Positions 56,901 to 64,000 of a DNA stretch of 64,000 bases are shown one piece after another (within the stretch, counting starts at the first letter, position 1; every line of letters starts with the position of its first letter). The stretch is from Agaribacillus aureus (GTDB taxonomy: Bacteria; Bacteroidota; Bacteroidia; Cytophagales; Cyclobacteriaceae), in the NCBI GenBank assembly GCA_030442055.1, contig JAUJEB010000006.1, positions 496,001-560,000 on the forward strand. The letters are read 5' to 3'. Both the position numbers and the translations under genes were made by a program. The notes beneath the pieces were generated by a model, which saw only the letters and a list, made by a program, of their open reading frames with translations, was not told the origin of the DNA and searched no databases.

Positions 56901-58106
56901 AAAATTATCTTCAACCTGCTTTCCAATGCATTTAAGTTCACGCCTCAATATGGCACGATTACGATCAGCATAGATGTTTTCAAGGCCGCAGCAAACCAAA
57001 AGCAGTTGAGCATTAAGGTGATGGATTCGGGAATTGGTATCCCTAAAGACAAACTGGATAAGATCTTTGACAGGTTTTTTCAAAATACTGAGGAGGGCGC
57101 TATGATGAATCCTGGAAGTGGGATCGGCCTGGCTTTGACCAAAGAATTTGTGGAACTTCACGATGGAAGCATTTATGTCAATAGTCAACCAAATGAAGGA
57201 AGTACCTTTATCGTTACCATACCCGTTACCAACAATGGTCCTATTCACAAAAGCCAGCCAACATCGATTATCAGCAAAAAGGATGATCATCCAAATGATA
57301 TCTTTTCTAATAAAGCACCCAGTGGTCAGGTTGACAGCCAAAAACAGGTAGTTTTGTTGGTCGAGGACAATGACGACTTCAGGTTTTATTTAAAGGACAA
57401 CCTTAAGAGCAATTATACCATTGTTGATGTCACCAATGGAAAAGAAGGGTGGGAGAAGGTATTGGAAATCAGTCCCAAACTTATTGTAAGCGATATCATG
57501 ATGCCGGTAATGGATGGCCTGGAGCTATGCGCTAAGGTCAAAGGTGACCTTAGAACCCGGCATATCCCCATTATTTTATTATCGGCCCAGGCAGAAGACA
57601 ACGACATGATACGCGGCTATGAAACTTTGGCCGATGACTACATCACTAAACCCTTTAATTTTGAAATCTTGCAGTCCAGGATTAAAAATCTGATTGCGGT
57701 AAGACAGTCCCTCGATGTACACGAAAAGGTGGAACTTAAACCTTCGGAAATCGTGGTGAAGTCGGCAGAGGCAGATATGGTAAGAAAAATTACCAGGATC
57801 ATTGAAGCCAATATAGATAACGTGAATTTTTCAGTGGAAGAGTTGAGCAGGGAGTTGGGTATGAGCAGGGTTAATCTTTATAAAAAACTTCTGGCCATTA
57901 CCAATAAAACCCCTATTCAATATATCCGCCATATCCGATTGAAGCGCGCTGCTCAATTATTGTCTCAAAGCCAAATGACCGTAGCAGAAGTTGCCTACCA
58001 GGTCGGATTTAACAACCCAAAAAACTTCGCCAAGTACTTTAAAGCGGCATACAAAATCCTCCCCTCTAAATATGCCAAAACCTTCATGCCAGATTCTGAA
58101 TGCTAG
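53919..58106 (+). CDS. Hybrid two-component system sensor kinase/AraC regulator (HTCS)
   Basis: A protein of 1395 residues from ATG 53919 (an upstream TTG at 53904 is possible). Order: signal/membrane segment (about 5-30); a sensor made of two beta-propellers with repeated Reg_prop strands (LWIGT, GLNRFD and similar, about 40-710); a Y_Y_Y domain (about 715-830); a membrane helix (about 835-855); HisKA with phospho-acceptor His887 in NVSHELRTPLS; HATPase (DSGIGIPKDKLDKIF); a receiver with Asp1192 in SDIMMPVMDG; and a C-terminal AraC HTH (about 1285-1390). HTCS proteins sense oligosaccharides in the periplasm and activate nearby susC/susD genes. The downstream SusC/D pair is the likely target. 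Confidence 0.96.
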   Translation: MFKKCYIFNWLPMLIFGVVSTIVILVGAPAYAQSNDIKFSHLDIEDGLSNNQVNTIIKDRSGFMWFGTMSGLNRFDGYDFKVFRHVAGDSTSLSDSYIEDMLEDRLGRLWIRTRKGLNRYDPKTEKFTCHPNMISKETSINPMVMSSMLCDENGIFWIAFKGSGLYKIFFDEIRDSTKVSIIEHQPGDTSSLHSNNISDIQIDALGNLWLVYPDGILEKLNPRTNKVEYRNNYLSSLYKNKILSYRLFIDSDDDIWICAVDDAKGVFYFNGKNKKFVHLSTKSNHKLSTDIIKGGLAEDDNGRIWIGTDHGGVNILDKLNFNITYLFHDNTNPFSVRQNVINCINKDNTGTIWIGTFKKGISYYREGIFNFKLFRHNASDTNSLPFDDIQCFEEDRHGNLWIGTNGGGLIYFNRERNTFKRYQHDEYDPNSLSSDVIISLELDSNNNLWIGTFYGGLNKFDGEKFTKFRYRNNVNTGIASDKAWRLYEDFKGTLWIGTLGAGLDTLNRETGEFTHFKTAEGNSIHSDFITDFEESQNGDLWIGTSYGIDHYDRKNKKFTHIVTDSNNPNSLSNFNVNCIHENSQGNLWIGTRDGLNFYDKANSSFRVFRTDDGLPDNAILTILEDAKGNLWLATSNGLSNMLLEGIPGTPDFRYRFINYDSQDGLQGREFNVGAAYKTRDGKLFFGGANGMNVLSEEIGLNTKVPKVAFTNFQVFNKSIQVGQELNGRVLLEKSITYADQIALKHSENIFSIEFAVLDFFRPVKNKYAYMLEGFNNDWLITGGDFRKVTYTNLDPGSYTFKVRASNAEGYWSDEIKSLKIVISPPFWKTPLAFVIYGIFITGALLLARTIILERERMKHKLELERQEGERMHELDMIKTRFFTNVSHELRTPLSLIIAPIEKLVKTIHSGDQQRQLIVMQRNAKRLLNLVNQLLDFRKMEVQKFKLNPGNADIIRFIKETSESFIDLSENNDIQFEIKTSMEELVMSFDQDKMEKIIFNLLSNAFKFTPQYGTITISIDVFKAAANQKQLSIKVMDSGIGIPKDKLDKIFDRFFQNTEEGAMMNPGSGIGLALTKEFVELHDGSIYVNSQPNEGSTFIVTIPVTNNGPIHKSQPTSIISKKDDHPNDIFSNKAPSGQVDSQKQVVLLVEDNDDFRFYLKDNLKSNYTIVDVTNGKEGWEKVLEISPKLIVSDIMMPVMDGLELCAKVKGDLRTRHIPIILLSAQAEDNDMIRGYETLADDYITKPFNFEILQSRIKNLIAVRQSLDVHEKVELKPSEIVVKSAEADMVRKITRIIEANIDNVNFSVEELSRELGMSRVNLYKKLLAITNKTPIQYIRHIRLKRAAQLLSQSQMTVAEVAYQVGFNNPKNFAKYFKAAYKILPSKYAKTFMPDSEC

Positions 58107-58664
58107 CTGGTTGACCATCGGGAAGCCTGCGTGAAATGGCCGCTTAACACAATCATAGCTAAGTCCCAAAGACACATATCAACAATATCCGGATGTTCAC
58201 CTCTTAGTGTAATAAATACTGCTACAAATGATCTAAACGGCACTTTATTAACATTTCGACCCCTATTTAGTAACATTTCGAACCCTATATAACCTTGCCA
58301 AACGAGAGGTGTGTTGGTAATTTAGAAAAGAATACGTTTAAAGATTGTATTAAAATTTGAGTTTCGTAAAATTATGGCTGTTTTGATGAAAAATTATCAA
58401 TAATTATAGCGTTGTGGCTTTTGAGCCGATAGTAGATGTAGGGTTTTGTTGTATTTTTTCTCATAACCGGGCTTTAGGAAACTCAGGTTCATAATTGAAT
58501 AGGTTAAGCATGTTGATTCACTTCAAAATTACATGTTTTACAAGAGGGATTGAAGCCTCGAAGAATTAGGTGGGAAATGTAAATTAATGAATACCTCTTT
58601 TGTTTTAAAAATTCTCTACATGAAATATAGAACAGCATTTATATTATTTAACTAGTCTAAGCTT
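58107..58664. other. Regulatory gap between HTCS gene and susC
   Basis: 558 bp without a gene. It carries the 22-bp-spaced direct repeats (58249-58288) and AT-rich DNA. TACGTTTA at 58333-58340 is one base from the -7 consensus TAnnTTTG, with TTG at 58314-58316, closer than the usual spacing. The long untranslated stretch before susC (about 320 bp) is typical for SusC-type leaders. Confidence 0.55.
58249..58288. promoter_or_regulatory. Pair of direct repeats with 22-bp spacing, likely HTCS operator
   Basis: TAACATTTCGACCCCTAT (58249-58266) and TAACATTTCGAACCCTAT (58271-58288) are 17 of 18 identical. The start-to-start distance is 22 bp, two helical turns, so both copies face the same side of the DNA. 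AraC-family proteins bind direct repeats with nearly this spacing. The position, between the HTCS gene and the susC/susD genes it should control, supports the assignment. Confidence 0.65.
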
Positions 58665-61600
58665 ATGAATAAAATTATTTACAAATTAATGAAAGGTTTT
58701 CATCCTGAAGACCACCAAAGTTTATGGCGGGAAAGCTTGAAATTGAGGGCCCAGTTTTTACTGGTTACCCTGATGTCCTTTTCGCTAATAACAATGGCGC
58801 AGAATGCGGAAACGTATAAGCTAACCGGGAAAATCACATCGGTAGAAGATGGAGGTGCCATTCCGGGCGCTACTGTCTTGGTTAAGGGTACCAACAGGGG
58901 TACAAACTCAGATGTTGATGGAAATTATACGCTGGAAGTTGCCACCGATGACATCATTGTCGTTTCAATTATTGGGTATATCACCCAGGAGGTCAATGTT
59001 GGCGGCAGGACAAAGATTGACTTTTCACTTTTAGTCCATTTGCAGGAATTAGAAGAAGTAGTAGTGATTGGATATGGTGAAATGCGACGCGCTGACATGT
59101 CGAGTGCCCAGACATCCATATCTGCGGAAGATATTGAAAAAACGGTTAATTCTACTTTAGAACAAGCCATCCAGGGGAGGGCCGCCGGGGTTTATGTAAC
59201 CCAGGATACCGGCCAGCCGGGAGGTAGAATATCCATCTCCGTAGGTGGTGTAAACAGTATCAACGGCAGTAATGAACCTTTGTATGTAATTGATGGCGTG
59301 CAAATTGAAGTTGGAAGAGTGGGGTTCGGCGCCCAAAGTTCAACTAACCCGTTGGCAGGGCTTAACCCTTCCGATATTGAAAGCCTTGAAATCCTGCGCG
59401 GACCCTCCGCAACGGCAATTTATGGCTCAAGGGCTACCAATGGCGTTGTGATCATAACAACAAAACGAGGAAAAGCCGGAGACCTAAAAGTGGATTATGG
59501 CTATCTGTACAGCCTCCAGGACAAGCCTGAAGAAATTCCGGTAATGGATCTGCGGGAATTTGCTGAAATGACTACAGATATCCAAAACATTACCGGAGGC
59601 TCGGTACCCGCGGAATTTTTGGATATCTCATTGTTAAGTGAAGGTACGAACTGGCAAGATGCCTTGTTTGAGGCAAGACCACTACAAAAACATCAGTTGA
59701 GTTTAAGTGGTGGGTCTGATAATACCACCTTCTATCTGTCAGGTGAGTATTTCACCCAGGAAGGAGTAGCAGTCGGGTCGGAATTCGAGCGGTATAGTGT
59801 CCGTTTAAATGTTGATAATCAGGCCCGAGAGTGGCTAAAAATAAGTGGAAATTTCAATTTCAGTCAAACCGATGAGTCCTTGAATACCACACAAGGAAAC
59901 GTGATCCGAAGCGCTTTGCAAATGGCCCCAAACATTCCGGTTAAAAACCCCGACGGTACCTGGGGAGGTGCGGATGCCGATAATGGGCAAAGTGTCCAGT
60001 TCACACCACTTAACCCAATCGCACTGGCCAATTTACAGACAACATCACAGGTGAGGCGACAGTTTCTAGGCGGAATTAATGCGGAGGTAAAATTAATTGA
60101 CGGGTTAGTAGCCAGCACAAATTTCAATACAAATTTGGGTTTTACAAACAGAACCCAGTTCCAACCAACTTTTGTGCTGGGAGACAGGCGCAATGATGTA
60201 GCCAGCCTGAATGAATTTTCAGGTGTTAATACCTATTGGAATTGGAGTCAGCTTGTCAGGTACAACAAAACTTTCGGCAAACATAATATTGGTGTAATGG
60301 TGGGTCATGAAACCCAGGAGTCAACCTGGAAAAACCTGAGCGGCGGCAGGATTAATTTTGTGAGCAATGACATTTTAGATCTAAACCTGGGTGATGCCAA
60401 TGGCGCCACCAATGGCGGTGGATCTGACGACTGGGCTATGGAATCGTACTTTAGCCGGATCAATTATAGTTATGATGACAAATACATTCTTCAGGCTGCC
60501 ATTCGCCGGGATGGCTCTGTCAACTTTGGACCGGAAAACAGGTGGGGCACCTTCCCTTCAGTCTCTCTGGCCTGGAGGGTTGGCGAAGAGTCGTTTATGG
60601 ATGAAGTAGGATTTATTAATGAGTTAAAACTTCGACTGGAGACCGGACTTACAGGTAACCAGGGACCGGCCAAAGGATTTTTCGGACCGCTGGCAGGTGT
60701 AACAACGCCGTGGGGAACCGGTTTCAAATTGGGTACTTTTTCCAATCCGGAACTGCAATGGGAGGAAACACTTACTTATAATGCCGGAATTAATATAAGC
60801 TTGTTTGAAAACAGAATCCAAATTGAAGGGGATGTCTATTTGAAGAAAACCGATAACCTCCTGCTAAATAACCCGCTTCCCGACTACATGGGCACCGCCG
60901 GTGAAGGCTCTATCTCCCCTCCCCTGGTTAACATTGGCTCACTGGAAAACAAAGGCTTTGCTGTCACCTTAAACACTGTTAATTATAACAAAGGTGGATT
61001 TACGTGGAGAACTAATTTAAACTTTTCTTCTTTCAGAACAGAGATTACGGAATTTTTCTCGGAGACGGCTGTTGTTGACCGGGTTGCCTGGTATTTCAGT
61101 AATTTCACCCAACGTTCAGTTGTTGGAGAAGCTCCCTGGCTATTCTATGGTTATGTCCACGATGGAATTTTTCAATCAATAGAAGAAATCAACAACAGTG
61201 CGCTGCCGGTGGATGGTTCGGGCGCAGAATTGCCTGTTGGCGTAAATGGGGTATATGTCGGCGATGTTAAATACAGGGATTTAAATGAAGATGGTATCAT
61301 TGATGATCGCGACCAAACCTTTATTGGCAATCCCTGGCCTAAATTCTTTTATGGCATTACCAATACGTTTAGTTATAAAGGTTTTGATTTAAGCATATTA
61401 TTGACGGGTTCTTACGGTAATGATATTTTGAATTATGTAAGGTACGTCAATACCAATCCTAACAACATTAATTTAGGTAGGAATATGCTGGATGAAACAT
61501 TCGGCTATGCGCGGATAGAAGACCAAGGTGGTGACCCTGTCCTGCTAAATCCGGGCACCGATGTACCAAGACTTACTACTTCTGACCCCAATGGAAATTT

Positions 61601-61895
61601 CTCAAGGATTACGGACAAATTTGTCGAGGATGGTTCCTACTTGAGAATTAAAAATGTAACGCTTACTTACAATTTACCCGGTCAATTATTATCAAACCAA
61701 AATGTTGTAAGGAACGCTCAAATTTCCTTGGGCGTGCAAAACCTGTATACTTTCACCAATTACAGCGGTTTGGATCCGGAAGTTGGAGCCTATGTAGGAG
61801 CCAATGTTGCGGCAAATAATCAGCAAATAGGTGTCGATCCGGGAAGGTATCCTTTGACAAGGGTTTATACCCTGGGCGTAAATATTGGTTTTTAA
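58665..61895 (+). CDS. SusC/RagA-family TonB-dependent outer membrane transporter
   Basis: A 1076-residue protein with an unusually long charged N-terminus before the signal helix (about 28-46, ending MAQ). Then a carboxypeptidase-regulatory-like domain (about 52-125), the TonB-box region (LEEVVVIGYG), the plug (about 140-270) with ILRGPSATAIYGSRATNGVV and IITTKRG, and a 22-strand barrel ending in GVNIGF with the C-terminal aromatic. It moves a bulky ligand, probably an oligosaccharide, across the outer membrane with TonB energy. susD follows by 13 bp. Confidence 0.96.
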   Translation: MNKIIYKLMKGFHPEDHQSLWRESLKLRAQFLLVTLMSFSLITMAQNAETYKLTGKITSVEDGGAIPGATVLVKGTNRGTNSDVDGNYTLEVATDDIIVVSIIGYITQEVNVGGRTKIDFSLLVHLQELEEVVVIGYGEMRRADMSSAQTSISAEDIEKTVNSTLEQAIQGRAAGVYVTQDTGQPGGRISISVGGVNSINGSNEPLYVIDGVQIEVGRVGFGAQSSTNPLAGLNPSDIESLEILRGPSATAIYGSRATNGVVIITTKRGKAGDLKVDYGYLYSLQDKPEEIPVMDLREFAEMTTDIQNITGGSVPAEFLDISLLSEGTNWQDALFEARPLQKHQLSLSGGSDNTTFYLSGEYFTQEGVAVGSEFERYSVRLNVDNQAREWLKISGNFNFSQTDESLNTTQGNVIRSALQMAPNIPVKNPDGTWGGADADNGQSVQFTPLNPIALANLQTTSQVRRQFLGGINAEVKLIDGLVASTNFNTNLGFTNRTQFQPTFVLGDRRNDVASLNEFSGVNTYWNWSQLVRYNKTFGKHNIGVMVGHETQESTWKNLSGGRINFVSNDILDLNLGDANGATNGGGSDDWAMESYFSRINYSYDDKYILQAAIRRDGSVNFGPENRWGTFPSVSLAWRVGEESFMDEVGFINELKLRLETGLTGNQGPAKGFFGPLAGVTTPWGTGFKLGTFSNPELQWEETLTYNAGINISLFENRIQIEGDVYLKKTDNLLLNNPLPDYMGTAGEGSISPPLVNIGSLENKGFAVTLNTVNYNKGGFTWRTNLNFSSFRTEITEFFSETAVVDRVAWYFSNFTQRSVVGEAPWLFYGYVHDGIFQSIEEINNSALPVDGSGAELPVGVNGVYVGDVKYRDLNEDGIIDDRDQTFIGNPWPKFFYGITNTFSYKGFDLSILLTGSYGNDILNYVRYVNTNPNNINLGRNMLDETFGYARIEDQGGDPVLLNPGTDVPRLTTSDPNGNFSRITDKFVEDGSYLRIKNVTLTYNLPGQLLSNQNVVRNAQISLGVQNLYTFTNYSGLDPEVGAYVGANVAANNQQIGVDPGRYPLTRVYTLGVNIGF

Positions 61896-61908
61896 TTAAC
61901 CGTTAAAA

Positions 61909-63561
61909 GTGAAAAAAATGAATAACATATATTTAAATGTACTAGCCTTTCTACTATTGACAGGCCTTTTTGGAGGGTGCAGTGAAGAATTTTTAGACAG
62001 GCCTCCAAAATCCAATATTGTTGATGCCAACTTTTATCAGACAACAGATCAGGTTTTGGCAGGTACTGCCCCCTTGTATAACCAGGTCTGGTTTTCTTAT
62101 AATGACAAAGCTTCACATGGTATTGGCGACGCCCGTGGAGGGATCTTAAGCTCCAATTCTTACCAATTAACCAACATACAAATGAACACCACGGCGGTTA
62201 CCGGAGAAAACGGGAGTTCCTGGCGCTCTTTCTTTAACATTATTGCTCAATCAAATACGGTCATCAATAACCTCAATCAATTTGCTGGTGAGTCCGTCCC
62301 GGAAAGTATCAAGCAGCACGGGATCGCCGAAGCGAGATTTATGCGAGGTATGGCGTATTCATATTTGGTGCAAAATTGGGGAGCTGTTCCGATTATTGAG
62401 GACAATACCACTTTATTGCAGGATACCGCAAAGACCAGAAATACCGTGGAAACCGTCTGGGAATTCATTATCCGCGACTTACAGTTTGCCACTGAAAACC
62501 TTCCGGAAGAACCTATTCTTCCAGGTAGATTGACAAGCTTTGCTGCCAAGGGAATGCTGGCCAAGATGTACCTTATCCGTTCCGGCGTTTCAAGTTCCGG
62601 AGGCACCAGAGATCAGGCTGATCTGGATATGGCGCGTACGCTTGCCAAAGACGTGATTGACAATAGCAGCGCCGAATTAATGGAAGATTATGAGGACTTA
62701 TTTAAAACGGCTAACAATAACAATGTTGAATCGCTTTTTGCCCTTCAATGGAGTTACAATGGTACCTGGGGTTCTCAAAACAGTGTGCAGGCATTTTTAG
62801 CATTCGGTTCTGCAATCACTGGTTTTTCCGATGGTTGGGGTGGCGATATCGGAGGGTCCTATTACATTTTTGAAAAATATGAAGATCTCCTTGCTACAGG
62901 GAGCACGCCGGACGTGCGGAGAAAAGCAACCTACATGTTCCCGGGTGATCACTATGATTATATAAGCCAGGACGTCGATGGTGTTATTCAGGAATTAAGA
63001 GTGCCTATTGGAAACCAAGGCTTCAACCAAAGGGCGTGGGTTAAAAAATACGTAGTGGGCAGGCCTGAAGACAATGATGGCAGGGTTTTGCAGCAAAGGA
63101 CTGAAATCAACACCTATATGCTGCGATTGGCTGATGTATACCTAATTTATGCTGAGTCCATTTTGGCTAATTCGGCATCTACTTCCGACGCCGAAGCCCT
63201 GGAGTATTTTAATCGCGTCAGGCAAAGGGCTGGTGTGTCCACCAAAACTTCGATCACATTTGAAGATATATTTAACGAGCGCCTGGTGGAATTTGCAATG
63301 GAAGGTCAGGCCTGGTATGAATTCACGAGGTTGCATTATTACAATCCCCAGCTGGCCTATGATATGCTAAGTCAGCAGGAACGTGGAATTGTAGACATTA
63401 CTCCTGACCAGCCGGTTGATCCTACTTCATGGACCATCGCGGTCAGCACATCGAGGAAATTCCCGGTTGATCTGGGGAACTTCATCATACCTATTCCCGC
63501 CACAGAGCTTACCAGAGCTCCTAACCTGAGGAAACCACCTGTACCTTATGATTTTCAATAA
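61909..63561 (+). CDS. SusD/RagB-family surface lipoprotein
   Basis: A 550-residue protein with a lipoprotein signal (LLLTGLFGGCSEE, Cys near residue 24) and the SusD alpha-helical TPR scaffold (EARFMRGMAYSYLVQNWGAV; TYMLRLADVYLIYAESILA; YFNRVRQRAGV; GQAWYEFTRLH). It caps the SusC barrel and captures ligand. The start is GTG at 61909 (GTG AAA AAA ATG); ATG at 61918 is the alternative. Confidence 0.96.
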   Translation: MKKMNNIYLNVLAFLLLTGLFGGCSEEFLDRPPKSNIVDANFYQTTDQVLAGTAPLYNQVWFSYNDKASHGIGDARGGILSSNSYQLTNIQMNTTAVTGENGSSWRSFFNIIAQSNTVINNLNQFAGESVPESIKQHGIAEARFMRGMAYSYLVQNWGAVPIIEDNTTLLQDTAKTRNTVETVWEFIIRDLQFATENLPEEPILPGRLTSFAAKGMLAKMYLIRSGVSSSGGTRDQADLDMARTLAKDVIDNSSAELMEDYEDLFKTANNNNVESLFALQWSYNGTWGSQNSVQAFLAFGSAITGFSDGWGGDIGGSYYIFEKYEDLLATGSTPDVRRKATYMFPGDHYDYISQDVDGVIQELRVPIGNQGFNQRAWVKKYVVGRPEDNDGRVLQQRTEINTYMLRLADVYLIYAESILANSASTSDAEALEYFNRVRQRAGVSTKTSITFEDIFNERLVEFAMEGQAWYEFTRLHYYNPQLAYDMLSQQERGIVDITPDQPVDPTSWTIAVSTSRKFPVDLGNFIIPIPATELTRAPNLRKPPVPYDFQ

Positions 63562-63609
63562 TAAGCAAAGACGATCGTGACATGTATCAAGACTTTAATT
63601 TGAATTACT

Positions 63610-64000
63610 ATGAGAATATATGATATTAAGCTTTTTAGAACGCTGTTATTTACAACGTTAATCGTCGGAAGTGGCATTTATCTCTTATCGTGTAGCGAGG
63701 ATGATGACGGTATGGCATCGGCCCTCCCGGTAATCACTCAGGTAAGTATTACAGACCCAACGGTTGACAGTACCTTTAGCAAATCATTTCGCGGGCAGCT
63801 GATTGTCGTGGAAGGGATGAATTTTGTAGGTGTAAGTCAGGTAAGAATGAATGGAATTGCGGTATCCTATAATTCAAACTATATTACCCCAACGAGCATC
63901 ATTGTTTCCATTCCTTCTGATTTGCCTTTCCAGGGTGAAGACCCTTCCCTGCCCAATACCATAGAAGTAGTGAATAATGTCGGGGCGGGAAGTTATGATT
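63610..64000 (+). CDS. IPT/TIG-domain surface lipoprotein (partial, runs off window)
   Basis: The first 130 codons of a protein starting MRIYDIKLFRTLL. It has a lipoprotein signal with Cys in YLLSCSEDDD, then an IPT/TIG beta-sandwich (GQLIVVEGMNFVGVSQVRMN and SIIVSIPSDLPF). Such proteins directly after susC/susD usually act as SusE/F-like or SGBP surface glycan-binding proteins. The gap to susD is 48 bp. The C-terminus is not visible. Confidence 0.85.
   Translation, partial: MRIYDIKLFRTLLFTTLIVGSGIYLLSCSEDDDGMASALPVITQVSITDPTVDSTFSKSFRGQLIVVEGMNFVGVSQVRMNGIAVSYNSNYITPTSIIVSIPSDLPFQGEDPSLPNTIEVVNNVGAGSYD

Noticed and set aside
1-64000. CRISPR array, prophage or intact insertion sequence
   Set aside because: No regularly spaced repeats, phage structural genes, transposase or integrase motifs were seen on either strand.

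Overview
The window is a chromosomal segment of a Bacteroidota bacterium, most likely of the order Cytophagales. The evidence is the pair of type IX secretion-like genes (PorV-like and PorU-like), a SusC/SusD outer-membrane uptake pair controlled by a hybrid two-component system (HTCS), a head-GIN lipoprotein, a WbqC-family protein, and the accB-accC / efp / fabH / plsX / rpmF cluster in the order usual for this phylum. No species can be named from the sequence alone. No CRISPR array, rRNA operon, prophage or intact transposase was seen.

Layout. Positions 1-5622 (minus strand) hold most of a large, highly reducing type I polyketide synthase module (KS-AT-DH-ER-KR, cut by the window edge). It is followed by an unusually long, AT-rich, gene-free upstream region with two related palindromes. 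At 6.7-13.0 kb lies a PorV-like/PorU-like pair with a 1724-residue C25-type peptidase, then yceI. At 13.7-22.1 kb (minus) are two envelope proteins and a housekeeping operon for fatty-acid and phospholipid synthesis plus translation (pdxA, DUF177, rpmF, plsX, fabH, efp, accB, accC). At 22.2-27.9 kb (plus) are rsmA, mgtE, a 2-hydroxyacid dehydrogenase, a pentapeptide-repeat membrane protein and a beta-CASP metallo-beta-lactamase protein. At 29.6-35.7 kb is a complete leucine operon (leuA, leuC, leuD, a second leuA/cimA-like gene, leuB) ending in a clear terminator. At 35.7-45.0 kb are mixed housekeeping genes (EamA transporter, SRPBCC protein, left-handed beta-helix acetyltransferase-like protein, clpC, wbqC-like, yrdC/sua5-like, mltG, thioesterase, yihY).

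A tRNA-Ser(UGA) gene at 45.06 kb marks the start of an accessory region. Directly after it, in visibly more AT-rich DNA, is a tight five-gene unit with overlapping ends: acyl carrier protein, short AMP-forming ligase, SDR reductase, AAC(3)-type N-acyltransferase and a DUF4910-type peptidase-like protein. This is the best candidate for an undescribed pathway in the window: it looks like activation of a small acid, loading on a carrier, reduction, and transfer to an amine, possibly a sugar amine. Next come several large DNA hairpins around a DinB-family gene, including a 75-bp nested hairpin that resembles a recombination or cassette end, and a broken XRE-type regulator gene.

The last part (51.6-64 kb) holds an AraC-type regulator with a membrane domain, a SYLF-domain protein, and a nutrient-uptake locus. 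In that locus an HTCS sensor/regulator is followed by a 558-bp regulatory gap containing two near-identical 18-bp direct repeats exactly 22 bp apart (a plausible HTCS operator), then susC, susD and the start of an IPT/TIG surface lipoprotein that runs off the window.
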